Assembly: GCA_015485385.1 (NCBI GenBank) | Contig: WFTS01000135.1 | Location: 1-36,901 of the forward strand | DNA: 36,901 nt | From: Kordiimonadales bacterium | GTDB taxonomy: Bacteria; Pseudomonadota; Alphaproteobacteria; Sphingomonadales; Kordiimonadaceae | Direction of reading: 5' to 3' | Shown here: piece by piece, positions 17,852 through 25,034 of the stretch | How positions within the stretch are numbered: the first letter of the stretch is position 1 | Layout of the letters: each line of letters starts with the position of its first letter | The notes under the pieces: generated by a model | Told to the model about the DNA's origin: nothing | Database searches by the model: none | What the model saw: the letters and a program-made list of their open reading frames with translations, nothing else | Program-made: the position numbers and the translations under genes

Positions 17852-19453
17852 TTATTCCAGTGTGATACCCGCTTCTGCCAATATCGTTTTGGCAAAGGCT
17901 TCAATTTTTTGCGGGCCGGGTGATACGGTGGGGTGCTGGCTGCTCCAGAGCAGATAATCAACAGATTTTTCTGCAAATCCGTAGGTTTTAAAGAGACTGC
18001 CAAGCGCTGGCATATGGTCCCCGTACAGCCCAACAACACGCGGATGGTCCTTGGTGCCGGTGGCGGATACACTGAGCCGATCATAAAGTCCGAGCAAATT
18101 CTCCATATGCACTTGATAGAGAGCGAACTCACGGTCTTTGGTCCGATTGGCCGCTGTAAGGCTGGCCTCGCTGATCCCGTCCTTCAGATAGGCGTCCAAG
18201 CGGCCTTTGGCCCAAGGGCCGTGGCTTTCAATGGTTATAGCAAAGACAAAAAGTGGCTGGCTGCTGGTTTGGTGGTGGGCTTGTGTGATGCGGTCAATTT
18301 CGTCTGCCAGCGCCTTGTCTGAGATATATTTCCCAAATTTTTCTGCACCTTTGAAGGCTTCCAGCCCGATAAAGTCATCAAACCCCAAGTTCGGTATCAC
18401 GTCAGAGCGGCGGAAGAAGCCCTTTTTTGCTGGATGCACACAAATTGTCCGGTATCCCGCCTTTTTTAAGGCACCAACAAAGCTTGCGACTGGTTGTTGG
18501 GCAAGGCGCATATAGGGGTTGATCCGGTCGATGCCCAGCGTGTCATTTCTCAAGCCGGACAGGAAAGAAAATTCGGTTTGCATGGTGTAGGCCCCCCATG
18601 CGGGCACCTCGACCTGCCCACACGCTACGCCGTTTTCGCACAGAGCATCCGCAGCTCTCCATGACGGCGCGCCGCCGGTATGTTGAAACAGCCGCCTAAG
18701 ATCAAAATAGCTTTCTCCTTGCACGACAAAAATATCGACAGGTTTATCTGTTTCAACTGTTGCCGTGACAGGGCGACAGCGCAGGGCGTCTTTTTTTAGG
18801 GGTGCTTTCAGCAACAGCCGGTACAAAAATATTGTCGGGAATAAACCAAAGCGCGCAACGTCTTTTTGCAGATCAAAAGTTAGGCCGACCTTTTCGGCGG
18901 TTTCTTCCTTAAAATAGGTGGTGATCAGTTTAGCGAGAGCCCACAGTATGCCATACCAAAAGGCCAGCGTTGCGGGCCATATCAGATACCATGGTCCGAG
19001 GGCATAAACCGGAATTGGCGGCTCTAGGAAAATGGCCGTGCCGATCACTCCGCCTAGTACGGCAATCAGCAGAAAAAAGGCCGGATAGCCAATATAGCTG
19101 ATATAAAATTCGGGGTAGATATATAAATTTCGCGCATTATCAAAATCATGCGCGTTAAAAGGATCCCCCAATATTTGACCCTTTTTATAGGATATAGCCG
19201 TCAGTCCGAAAAAATATAAGATAGAGCCACCAACCGCCAGATAGGTGTGGGCGGATAAAATCAAAAACCCCGTATATACAAGCACCCCCATCAAAGGGGT
19301 TAGAAACAGAAAGCTGGGCCAGTGGCGCGCAATCTGTGGCTTGGCGTGCTGTGTGGCCTTCATTGGCCCTGCTGGCTCTGGGGTGGGCGTGCGTACGGCC
19401 AACAGCTCAGCCGTGAAGGGTATCACCACACAGCAAAGGATAAAAAGTGCCAT
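17852..19453 (-). CDS. LtaS/MdoB-like phosphoglycerol transferase (alkaline phosphatase superfamily membrane protein)
   Basis: A 533-residue inner-membrane enzyme. The N-terminal 200 residues contain several membrane spans (MALFILCCVVIPFTAELLAV; FLTPLMGVLVYTGFLIL; FFLLIAVLGGVIGTAIFL; LIWPATLAFWYGILWALA). The extracytoplasmic domain has VVQGESYFDLR (metal-binding E), GAYTMQTEFSFLSG with the likely catalytic threonine four residues before the E, FVFAITIESHGPW and VGLYGDHMPALG. This pattern matches LtaS and the OpgB/MdoB family, which transfer phosphoglycerol from phosphatidylglycerol. Its ATG overlaps the kpsS stop (TGATG), so it is translated with a capsule gene. Sulfatase activity is a less likely alternative. 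Confidence 0.82.
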   Translation of the reverse strand: MALFILCCVVIPFTAELLAVRTPTPEPAGPMKATQHAKPQIARHWPSFLFLTPLMGVLVYTGFLILSAHTYLAVGGSILYFFGLTAISYKKGQILGDPFNAHDFDNARNLYIYPEFYISYIGYPAFFLLIAVLGGVIGTAIFLEPPIPVYALGPWYLIWPATLAFWYGILWALAKLITTYFKEETAEKVGLTFDLQKDVARFGLFPTIFLYRLLLKAPLKKDALRCRPVTATVETDKPVDIFVVQGESYFDLRRLFQHTGGAPSWRAADALCENGVACGQVEVPAWGAYTMQTEFSFLSGLRNDTLGIDRINPYMRLAQQPVASFVGALKKAGYRTICVHPAKKGFFRRSDVIPNLGFDDFIGLEAFKGAEKFGKYISDKALADEIDRITQAHHQTSSQPLFVFAITIESHGPWAKGRLDAYLKDGISEASLTAANRTKDREFALYQVHMENLLGLYDRLSVSATGTKDHPRVVGLYGDHMPALGSLFKTYGFAEKSVDYLLWSSQHPTVSPGPQKIEAFAKTILAEAGITLE

Positions 19454-20895
19454 CACAGGGGGTGTGTTTCCTTATTGAGGGGCAAATGCGTATGTGTTTC
19501 TATTCGGTGGGCGGCCGCTTTGGCGGCTAGTTGAATGCCAGAGCGCGTGAAAAAATCACCGCTGATCTGGCTATCACAGCGCACCACTTTTAGGAAGCGT
19601 GTTATCAGGTCTGTGTCGGGCAGGGGTGCGGTTTGCCGGCGGCTGTCTGCTGCGGTATCGGGGGCAGTATTTTGGCCAGTATTTTGGGCGCTATCCCAGA
19701 CGTTCCCCCAGAAGGTATCCAAGGGTGTTTGCGACGACAGACCCTCCATATCATAGATCGCCCGGCCTAAAACTTTCATGGGTTTACTAGCTTTTAACGC
19801 CGCATACCCCACAGTGCTGTTGATCAAAATCACGCCGCAGCAGCGTTTTAAGAAGATATTCAGATCACCCCCTTCAATATAGTCCACCCGACCGTTTAGG
19901 CTGTGGCGCGCCGCAGCCATGGCGATATAGCTTCGGTAATCTACCAAGCCGTTATCTAGCGGGTGAGCTTTGAACATTAACCGTGCATCTTTGGGGGCAT
20001 TTTTTGCGAAAGAGGCAAGCGTTTCAGCGATAAATTCAAGGCAGGAATTATAGTTGCTATGTTCCCGGATTTGGTAATCGCTGCTTAATTGTAGGGGCAC
20101 GAAAAAATAGGGCTTCCCGAGGTTTTCCGGCTTTTTAGTCTCTGGGTTTTCATTCCCCGCCTCTTCATTTCCCAGGATTTCAGTCTCTGGGTTTTCGTAG
20201 CGTGCAACCAGCCTAGAGTTTACTCGTTTGAACTTAGCTTTTCGCCCCAGTCGTGCGGCCCAGCCTTTCAGCTCTGTCAGCACGCTGCTTGGCCGGTGGC
20301 TTCTATAGCGGAAATAAAACGGCTTTAAGAGGATGTTCCAAAGATGATAGGTCAAATCCATACGCACTCTGCGCGGCATGGGGTTTGTCTGCTGGCTTGG
20401 GGGCTGAGGTGTTGCTGTTTCTTTCAAAGCATCGGCACGGGCGCGCACTCCGGCGGGGTCACGGGGCAGGTTTGACAGATCATTGGTGCCATTTTGCTCG
20501 CATGTGATAAAGCCGGGGCGTGTATATCCTTCTTCAAACACCCAAAGCGTTAAGCCTAATTTCTGGCAAAGCGCTCTGGCTGCTTTATGGATAGGCCGAC
20601 AATCGCCGAACAAAATCAAAGTCGTGATCCCATGGCGCTCGATCAGGGTGCGGTAAAAGGGGGTCAGTTGTTCTAGTGTGCCATTAAACCTGTGATTTAT
20701 GCACGCGCCGGAAAACCACCAGTCACCGCCGCAAAAGTTCACTTTATGGACAGGGCAGCCATCTTTGGAAAGCAGAAGCGCAAGCTCTTTGAAAAAAGGC
20801 GAGGCCAAGCCTTGCAGGATCAAGTACCGCTGAGCAGACGCTGCTTGATTAAGCGGCACCGTCTCAGGGGTGGCAGGTTGCGCCGCAATTGTCAT
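19453..20895 (-). CDS. kpsS: Capsule KDO transferase KpsS
   Basis: Adds the first KDO to the lipid acceptor (lysophosphatidylglycerol in E. coli), starting the linker that KpsC extends. Landmarks in the 480 residues: YLILQGLASPFFKELALLL, VNFCGGDWWF, FGDCRPIHKAA, WVFEEGYTRPGFIT, FVPLQLSSDYQIREHSNY, FKAHPLDNG and INSTVGYAALKASKPMKVLG. Two low-complexity insertions interrupt it: an ENPET-repeating stretch near residues 230-260 and AQNT/GQNT-type repeats near 403-418. E. coli KpsS is about 390 residues, and the insertions account for part of the excess. It is divergent from the kpsF operon. Confidence 0.93.
   Translation of the reverse strand: MTIAAQPATPETVPLNQAASAQRYLILQGLASPFFKELALLLSKDGCPVHKVNFCGGDWWFSGACINHRFNGTLEQLTPFYRTLIERHGITTLILFGDCRPIHKAARALCQKLGLTLWVFEEGYTRPGFITCEQNGTNDLSNLPRDPAGVRARADALKETATPQPPSQQTNPMPRRVRMDLTYHLWNILLKPFYFRYRSHRPSSVLTELKGWAARLGRKAKFKRVNSRLVARYENPETEILGNEEAGNENPETKKPENLGKPYFFVPLQLSSDYQIREHSNYNSCLEFIAETLASFAKNAPKDARLMFKAHPLDNGLVDYRSYIAMAAARHSLNGRVDYIEGGDLNIFLKRCCGVILINSTVGYAALKASKPMKVLGRAIYDMEGLSSQTPLDTFWGNVWDSAQNTGQNTAPDTAADSRRQTAPLPDTDLITRFLKVVRCDSQISGDFFTRSGIQLAAKAAAHRIETHTHLPLNKETHPL
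19642..19689 (-). repeat. Four 12-bp in-frame units in kpsS
   Basis: Read leftward, units at 19689, 19677, 19665 and 19653 encode AQNT, GQNT, APDT and AADS. The first two are near-identical at DNA level; the rest are degenerate. They lie in a C-terminal loop of KpsS after the conserved core. Confidence 0.8.
20112..20200 (-). repeat. Repeated ENPET-encoding segment in kpsS
   Basis: A direct repeat of about 15 bp (AGTCTCTGGGTTTTC on the top strand) occurs twice, 45 bp apart. It gives two ENPET motifs within a Glu/Asn/Pro-rich insertion at KpsS residues about 230-260, just before the conserved YFFVPLQL strand. Confidence 0.7.
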
Positions 20896-21110
20896 CTAAA
20901 GCCCTATCGATTGAAGCGCCTGATTTATAAACGCACTGGGGATTTTATATAATCACACTGGGGGATTTAGTAGCAAAACTATATTTGGCGTTCAATTCTT
21001 TTGTAACTATGGCCCTGTCCTGATGCGCTTGTGTGGCGCTTACAGCGCTGTTTTCTGCATTTTTCACGATATGGCAATAACTTAGCCTATAGTGAAATAG
21101 AAGCCGAAGG

Positions 21111-21139
21111 TTGACGCATGGTCCTACAAGGATTAAAAA
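21111..21139 (+). promoter_or_regulatory. Candidate sigma-70 promoter for the kpsF operon
   Basis: TTGACG (21111-21116), a 17-bp spacer, then TAAAAA (21134-21139). The -35 matches 5/6 and the -10 matches 4/6. It would give a leader of roughly 230 nt before kpsF, with the ops-like element inside the transcribed leader. No transcript data are available. Confidence 0.45.
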
Positions 21140-21253
21140 AGTTTTAAATGTCGCCGTGGGGATGATGGATCAGGCGATACAAGGGGCATTCCTTTTTTAT
21201 GTCCATACAGAATTGTATCAAATGTTACGCTTTTGTTGAGAAGACAAAATCAC

Positions 21254-21266
21254 TGTGGTAGCGTGC
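21254..21266 (+). promoter_or_regulatory. ops-like element (RfaH/NusG-paralogue recruitment site)
   Basis: TGTGGTAGCGTGC matches the E. coli ops element GGCGGTAGCGTGC at 11 of 13 positions, with an unbroken 10-base core GGTAGCGTGC at 21257-21266. It is 107 bp upstream of the kpsF start on the coding strand, in the leader of a long capsule operon, which is where ops/JUMPstart elements occur. The rest of the JUMPstart consensus is not evident. Confidence 0.5.
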
Positions 21267-21373
21267 GCAAAATTTTTTGAACAACAGGCTTGTAGTGGAC
21301 TATAATCTAAAAAAAGGCTGAATTACAAAGCTTTAGGATTTCTGCAAGACCTAAAAGACGTTGAGAGATTTGT

Positions 21374-22393
21374 ATGACCAGTTCAGTAGATCCGGGCGAG
21401 ACAGCTGAAAATATCGTTGAGTTACCAGGCAGCTTTAAAGCCGACTTTGGGGCCACATTAACCAATATTGGCAACGGCTTTATGAAGCAGGGCCAAGCGT
21501 TAGAGCGATTAGCGCAAACCTATGACGAAAATGCCTTCCGCGAGGCTATTCTGACTATTTTAAAAACCACCGGCCATCTGATTGTGATCGGTATGGGGAA
21601 ATCGGGGCATGTGGCCCGTAAAATTTCTGCGACACTGGCATCGACCGGCACACCCTCTTTTTTCCTCCATCCTGCTGAGGCCTCCCACGGGGACCTTGGT
21701 ATGGTGACAGAAGGCGATACGCTGCTTCTGATCAGCTATTCAGGCGAAACGCAGGAAATTTCACAGTTGTTGCCGTCGCTGAAATCCTTTGGCAATAAAA
21801 TCATCGCTATCACGGGCGCGAAAGCGTCCACCTTGGGCCGTGCTGCGGATATTGTGCTGGAAATCCCCATCGCTGACGAAGTTTGCCCTAATAATATGGT
21901 GCCAACCACGTCGATTGTGGTGACTGTGGCCATCGGTGATGCGCTTGCTATTTCTTTGATGACACTGAGGGACTTCCACCCATCGGACTTTGCTCGCTAT
22001 CATCCGGGCGGCGCTCTGGGCCGCAGGCTGTTGACCCGCGTTGAAGATGTTATGCTGGTTAACACCGTACCAACGGTTGACCGGGATATGGTGCTTTTGG
22101 AATTGGCCGCTGAAATGGCTGGCGGCCCCGCAGGGGTTGCTGTGGTCCTTGATGCAGAGAAAAAACCTATTGGCATTGTCACCAAAGGCCAGCTTGGTGT
22201 GGCGCTCCGTGTGACCCGCAGGGTGCGTGAAGTCTCGGCGTATCAATGTATGAGTAAAGACTTTTCCGTGATCCGCCGCGACCTGATTGTTGATGATGCC
22301 GAAAACATGATGCGCGCCGATGAAGTTAAGTTTCTTGTTGTTGTTGAAGCTGATGGTCGTTATGCAGGCATCTATAAGCATGATGATGTTTGA
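21374..22393 (+). CDS. kpsF: Arabinose-5-phosphate isomerase
   Basis: Converts ribulose-5-phosphate to arabinose-5-phosphate, the KdsA substrate. The SIS domain (about residues 45-190) shows IVIGMGKSGHVARKISATLAS, FLHPAEASHGDLGM, LLISYSGETQE, IADEVCPNNMVPTTSIVV and GDALAI. The bridge FARYHPGGALGRRLL follows, then two weak CBS repeats (from VEDVM and from MSKDFSV). At 339 residues the length is near the family norm. The copy may serve only the capsule (KpsF) or be the cell's sole KdsD. GAGAG precedes the ATG. First gene of kpsF-M-T-E-D. Confidence 0.95.
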   Translation: MTSSVDPGETAENIVELPGSFKADFGATLTNIGNGFMKQGQALERLAQTYDENAFREAILTILKTTGHLIVIGMGKSGHVARKISATLASTGTPSFFLHPAEASHGDLGMVTEGDTLLLISYSGETQEISQLLPSLKSFGNKIIAITGAKASTLGRAADIVLEIPIADEVCPNNMVPTTSIVVTVAIGDALAISLMTLRDFHPSDFARYHPGGALGRRLLTRVEDVMLVNTVPTVDRDMVLLELAAEMAGGPAGVAVVLDAEKKPIGIVTKGQLGVALRVTRRVREVSAYQCMSKDFSVIRRDLIVDDAENMMRADEVKFLVVVEADGRYAGIYKHDDV

Positions 22394-22424
22394 TATCTGA
22401 CCAAAACGACCCAGGTGCCCTACA

Positions 22425-23207
22425 ATGAAAGCCAGATCGGCATTCTCTATCCAGCGTGACGTCATTTTTGCGATTTTCATTCGCGAAATGAACTCACGCT
22501 TTAGCAGCTATACGCTGGGCAATATCTGGATTCTTCTTGAACCTATGGTGATGATGATCGTTTTTGTCGTCATTTTTGGTATCCGTGGACGTGGCGAGTT
22601 TGGTTATGTTGAACCGCCGGTCTTTATTTTGGCGGGTTTTTTGCCGTTTCGTATGCTGTGGCAGGCGACAATGCGTTTAAATATGGGCGCGCTCGGCGGG
22701 GTGAAAGGGCTTCTCGGCTTCAGGCAAGTTCGGCTATTTGATGTTTTCATGGCGCGGTCGTTGGTCGAGGCTGGTATTTTTCTGGTCGCGGGCACTATTT
22801 TGGTCGTGGGCATGTTGTGGCTTGGTTTTGATGCGGTGCCGCATGATCCGCTCAAGCTGCTGTATTTTGCCCTGATCCTTTGGCTGTTTGCAGCATCCTT
22901 TGGGATATTAGCCTGCATCATTTCTGATTTTGCCCGGGAAGTGCAAAAAATCATTTCAATTATCAATATGCCGATCATGTTTTTGTCGGCGGTGTTTTAC
23001 CCAATGACGATCATCCCTTCGGCTTATCACAGCATGTTTGCCTTGAACCCTTTGGTGCATGCGAACGAACTGATCCGCGAAGCTTGGTTGCCTTTATATG
23101 AAAGCCCGGTTGCGGACGCTGGGTATTTATACGCTTGGACGCTTGTTACAATGGCGCTGGCGGTGGCAAGTTACCGGCTTCGGTGGCAGCGCATGGTGGC
23201 CCGATGA
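22425..23207 (+). CDS. kpsM: Capsule ABC transporter permease
   Basis: Inner-membrane ABC-2 permease that moves the lipid-linked capsule chain across the inner membrane with KpsT. At 260 residues it has the expected layout: cytoplasmic start QRDVIFAIFIREMNSRFSSY, then about six hydrophobic spans (ILLEPMVMMIVFVVIFGI; FILAGFLPFRMLW; LVEAGIFLVAGTILVVGML; LLYFALILWLFAASFGIL; INMPIMFLSAVFYPMTI; LYAWTLVTMALAVASY). PLVHANELIREAWLP between the last two is a family feature. The stop overlaps the kpsT start (ATGA). Confidence 0.95.
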   Translation: MKARSAFSIQRDVIFAIFIREMNSRFSSYTLGNIWILLEPMVMMIVFVVIFGIRGRGEFGYVEPPVFILAGFLPFRMLWQATMRLNMGALGGVKGLLGFRQVRLFDVFMARSLVEAGIFLVAGTILVVGMLWLGFDAVPHDPLKLLYFALILWLFAASFGILACIISDFAREVQKIISIINMPIMFLSAVFYPMTIIPSAYHSMFALNPLVHANELIREAWLPLYESPVADAGYLYAWTLVTMALAVASYRLRWQRMVAR

Positions 23208-23854
23208 TACGGCTTGAGGGGGTTTCCAAATATTATCCCACACGCTTTGGCCCCAAATATGTGCTCAAAGACTTAAACATCACCTTGCCTGATGATAGGG
23301 ACGTGGCGATTTTAGGGGAAAACGGCGCGGGGAAATCAACTTTACTGCGGCTTTTGGGGGGCATTGATTTTCCGTCTTTTGGTAAAATCCACAGTGACCG
23401 CTTTATCAGTTGGCCGCTTGCCCTGTCTTCGGGCTTTCAAAAGAAAATGTCCGGGCGCGAAAATGTGCGCTTTGTCTGCCGGATCCACGGCATTTCAAAA
23501 ACCGACGAGATCGAAGAATATGTCAAAGACTTCTGCGGTCTTGGCGACAGTTTTGAACTGCCTGTGGGTAGCTATTCATCCGGTATGGGTGCAAAATACG
23601 GCTTTGCGGTTTCGATGGGCTTTGATTTTGATACTTATTTGATGGATGAAATTACCGCAGTTGGCGACAGTGCGTTTCGCAAAAAATGCAAGCAAGCGCT
23701 TAAAGACAAACGTAAAACAGCGAATATTATTCTGGTTTCACACGATGAAACTATGATCCGTGAACAATGCAATGCCGCTATTTTACTTGCATATGGCAGA
23801 GCAGAATTTTACGAAAGTGTGGACCGCGCCCTATACCGGTACCGTAATTTGTAA
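23204..23854 (+). CDS. kpsT: Capsule ABC transporter ATP-binding protein
   Basis: Energises capsule export with KpsM. A short 216-residue ABC ATPase: Walker A GENGAGKSTLLRLLGG (near residue 38), capsule-type FISWPLALSSGFQKKMSGREN, signature YSSGMGAKYGFAVSM, Walker B YLMDEITAVGD and switch VSHDETM. It lacks the C-terminal carbohydrate-binding extension of Wzt proteins, consistent with KpsT-type transporters. The frame is open upstream from 23135, but ATG 23204 gives the standard MIRLEGVSKYYP start and overlaps the kpsM stop by 4 bp. Confidence 0.96.
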   Translation: MIRLEGVSKYYPTRFGPKYVLKDLNITLPDDRDVAILGENGAGKSTLLRLLGGIDFPSFGKIHSDRFISWPLALSSGFQKKMSGRENVRFVCRIHGISKTDEIEEYVKDFCGLGDSFELPVGSYSSGMGAKYGFAVSMGFDFDTYLMDEITAVGDSAFRKKCKQALKDKRKTANIILVSHDETMIREQCNAAILLAYGRAEFYESVDRALYRYRNL

Positions 23855-23873
23855 ATAAAGGCCGACACATTTG

Positions 23874-25034
23874 ATGAATAACATGCTTTCAAAAATGAAG
23901 CGTTCTGTGGAATTGCGAGGCTTTAATGGCCCGGCGGTTCATGATGTCCGGTCTTCTTTGCTGACATTTCGCACCTATAAATATGTGCTTATGGTGGTGC
24001 TTATTGCCGTGCTTTATTATGGGCTTATAGCGTCCGATATTTATGTTGCCCGCGCACAATTATATGTAAAATCAACGGATAATGCGTCGGTGGTTGCCCA
24101 GTTTCAGTTTCCGGGCGCACCCGGACAGGCTGCGGTGAAAGACGTACAGTTGATCGATGCCTTCATTGGTTCGCAAGCTATGCTGGATATCGTCGAGGAA
24201 AAGCTGAATTTTTCCGACCATTTTGCCTCTGATCAGTGGGATTTTTACGCGCGGATGTCTGCTAATCCCACGGCTGAGCAAAAGCTCGCTTATTTCAAGA
24301 AACATTTGTTTGCCTTTTTCAATCAGGATTCTGGCATTATCACTATAAAAGCCAAGGCTTTCACACCTGAATTTTCTTTGAAATTGGTTGAAGTGGCCAT
24401 CAAAGCCTCGGAAGATTTTATCAATGGTATCGGCCAGAAAATCGCGCTGGAAGAAATTGCTTTTGTTGAAAAAGAAATGACACGCTCGCATGAAAACCTG
24501 CAAAAGGTTCGCGCCAAATTGTTACGGTTCCAAAATGAAAATGGGATCCTCAGCGCAGAATCTGCGGGGGCAACGCGCCAAGGCATTGTCAATGAAATGG
24601 AAAGCTCTCTCGTGCGGCTTGGCACGGAAGAAAAAACACTTTCAAGCTATTTGAACGAAAATGCGTCCGAGTTGGTTGCTCTTAGAGCCCGTAAAAAAGC
24701 CATTACAGAGCAACTTGCAATCGAACATGAGAAGTTGGCCAGCCAAAATGGGGTTTCCGCCAACGATATTAACGCGGCCTATGAGGCGCTTTCGCTGGAA
24801 TTAAAGTTCGCAACCGATCTTTATAAAGCCACGCTTATAAGCCTTGAGCGTGCGCGGGTGGAAAGCTATAAAAAGCTCAAGCATTTGGTCGTGGTCCAAG
24901 CGCCACAATTACCCGATGCAGCGATAGAGCCACGCAAACTCTATAATATAGCAACATTGTTTGTTGCGCTTAGTCTGGCATACGGCATCATTGCGATGAT
25001 TATTGCTACAATTCGGGAGCACCGGGATGTTTAA
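23874..25034 (+). CDS. kpsE: Capsule export inner-membrane/periplasmic protein (PCP family)
   Basis: Polysaccharide co-polymerase-type protein that links the KpsMT transporter to the outer-membrane channel. There is one N-terminal span (YVLMVVLIAVLYYGLIA, near residue 36) and one C-terminal span (IATLFVALSLAYGIIAMIIAT). A long periplasmic helical region lies between them, with a likely coiled coil around VEKEMTRSHENLQKVRAKLLRFQNENG. The P-rich segment before the last span (QAPQLPDAAIEPRK) is a family hallmark. At 386 residues it matches KpsE. TTG 23871 is an alternative start. It overlaps the following gene by 8 bp. Confidence 0.9.
   Translation: MNNMLSKMKRSVELRGFNGPAVHDVRSSLLTFRTYKYVLMVVLIAVLYYGLIASDIYVARAQLYVKSTDNASVVAQFQFPGAPGQAAVKDVQLIDAFIGSQAMLDIVEEKLNFSDHFASDQWDFYARMSANPTAEQKLAYFKKHLFAFFNQDSGIITIKAKAFTPEFSLKLVEVAIKASEDFINGIGQKIALEEIAFVEKEMTRSHENLQKVRAKLLRFQNENGILSAESAGATRQGIVNEMESSLVRLGTEEKTLSSYLNENASELVALRARKKAITEQLAIEHEKLASQNGVSANDINAAYEALSLELKFATDLYKATLISLERARVESYKKLKHLVVVQAPQLPDAAIEPRKLYNIATLFVALSLAYGIIAMIIATIREHRDV

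Larger units (their letters stand above)
20896..21373. other. 478-bp divergent intergenic region between kpsS and kpsF
   Basis: AT-rich control region with no gene. It holds two copies of CACTGGG(G)GATTT 22 bp apart (20934-20945 and 20956-20968) near the kpsS start, a candidate rightward promoter and an ops-like element, each listed separately. A 9-codon open frame at 21118 lies within the candidate promoter and is not called. Confidence 0.7.

Noticed and set aside
17852-19453. Sulfatase that removes capsule sulfate
   Set aside because: It belongs to the same superfamily, but the multi-span N-terminus, the T-x-x-x-E-F motif and the lack of the C/S-x-P-x-R sulfatase signature favour a phosphoglycerol transferase.
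21761-22480. Leftward 239-codon open frame opposite kpsF
   Set aside because: Histidine/asparagine-rich translation without motifs; it mirrors the well-supported kpsF and kpsM start.
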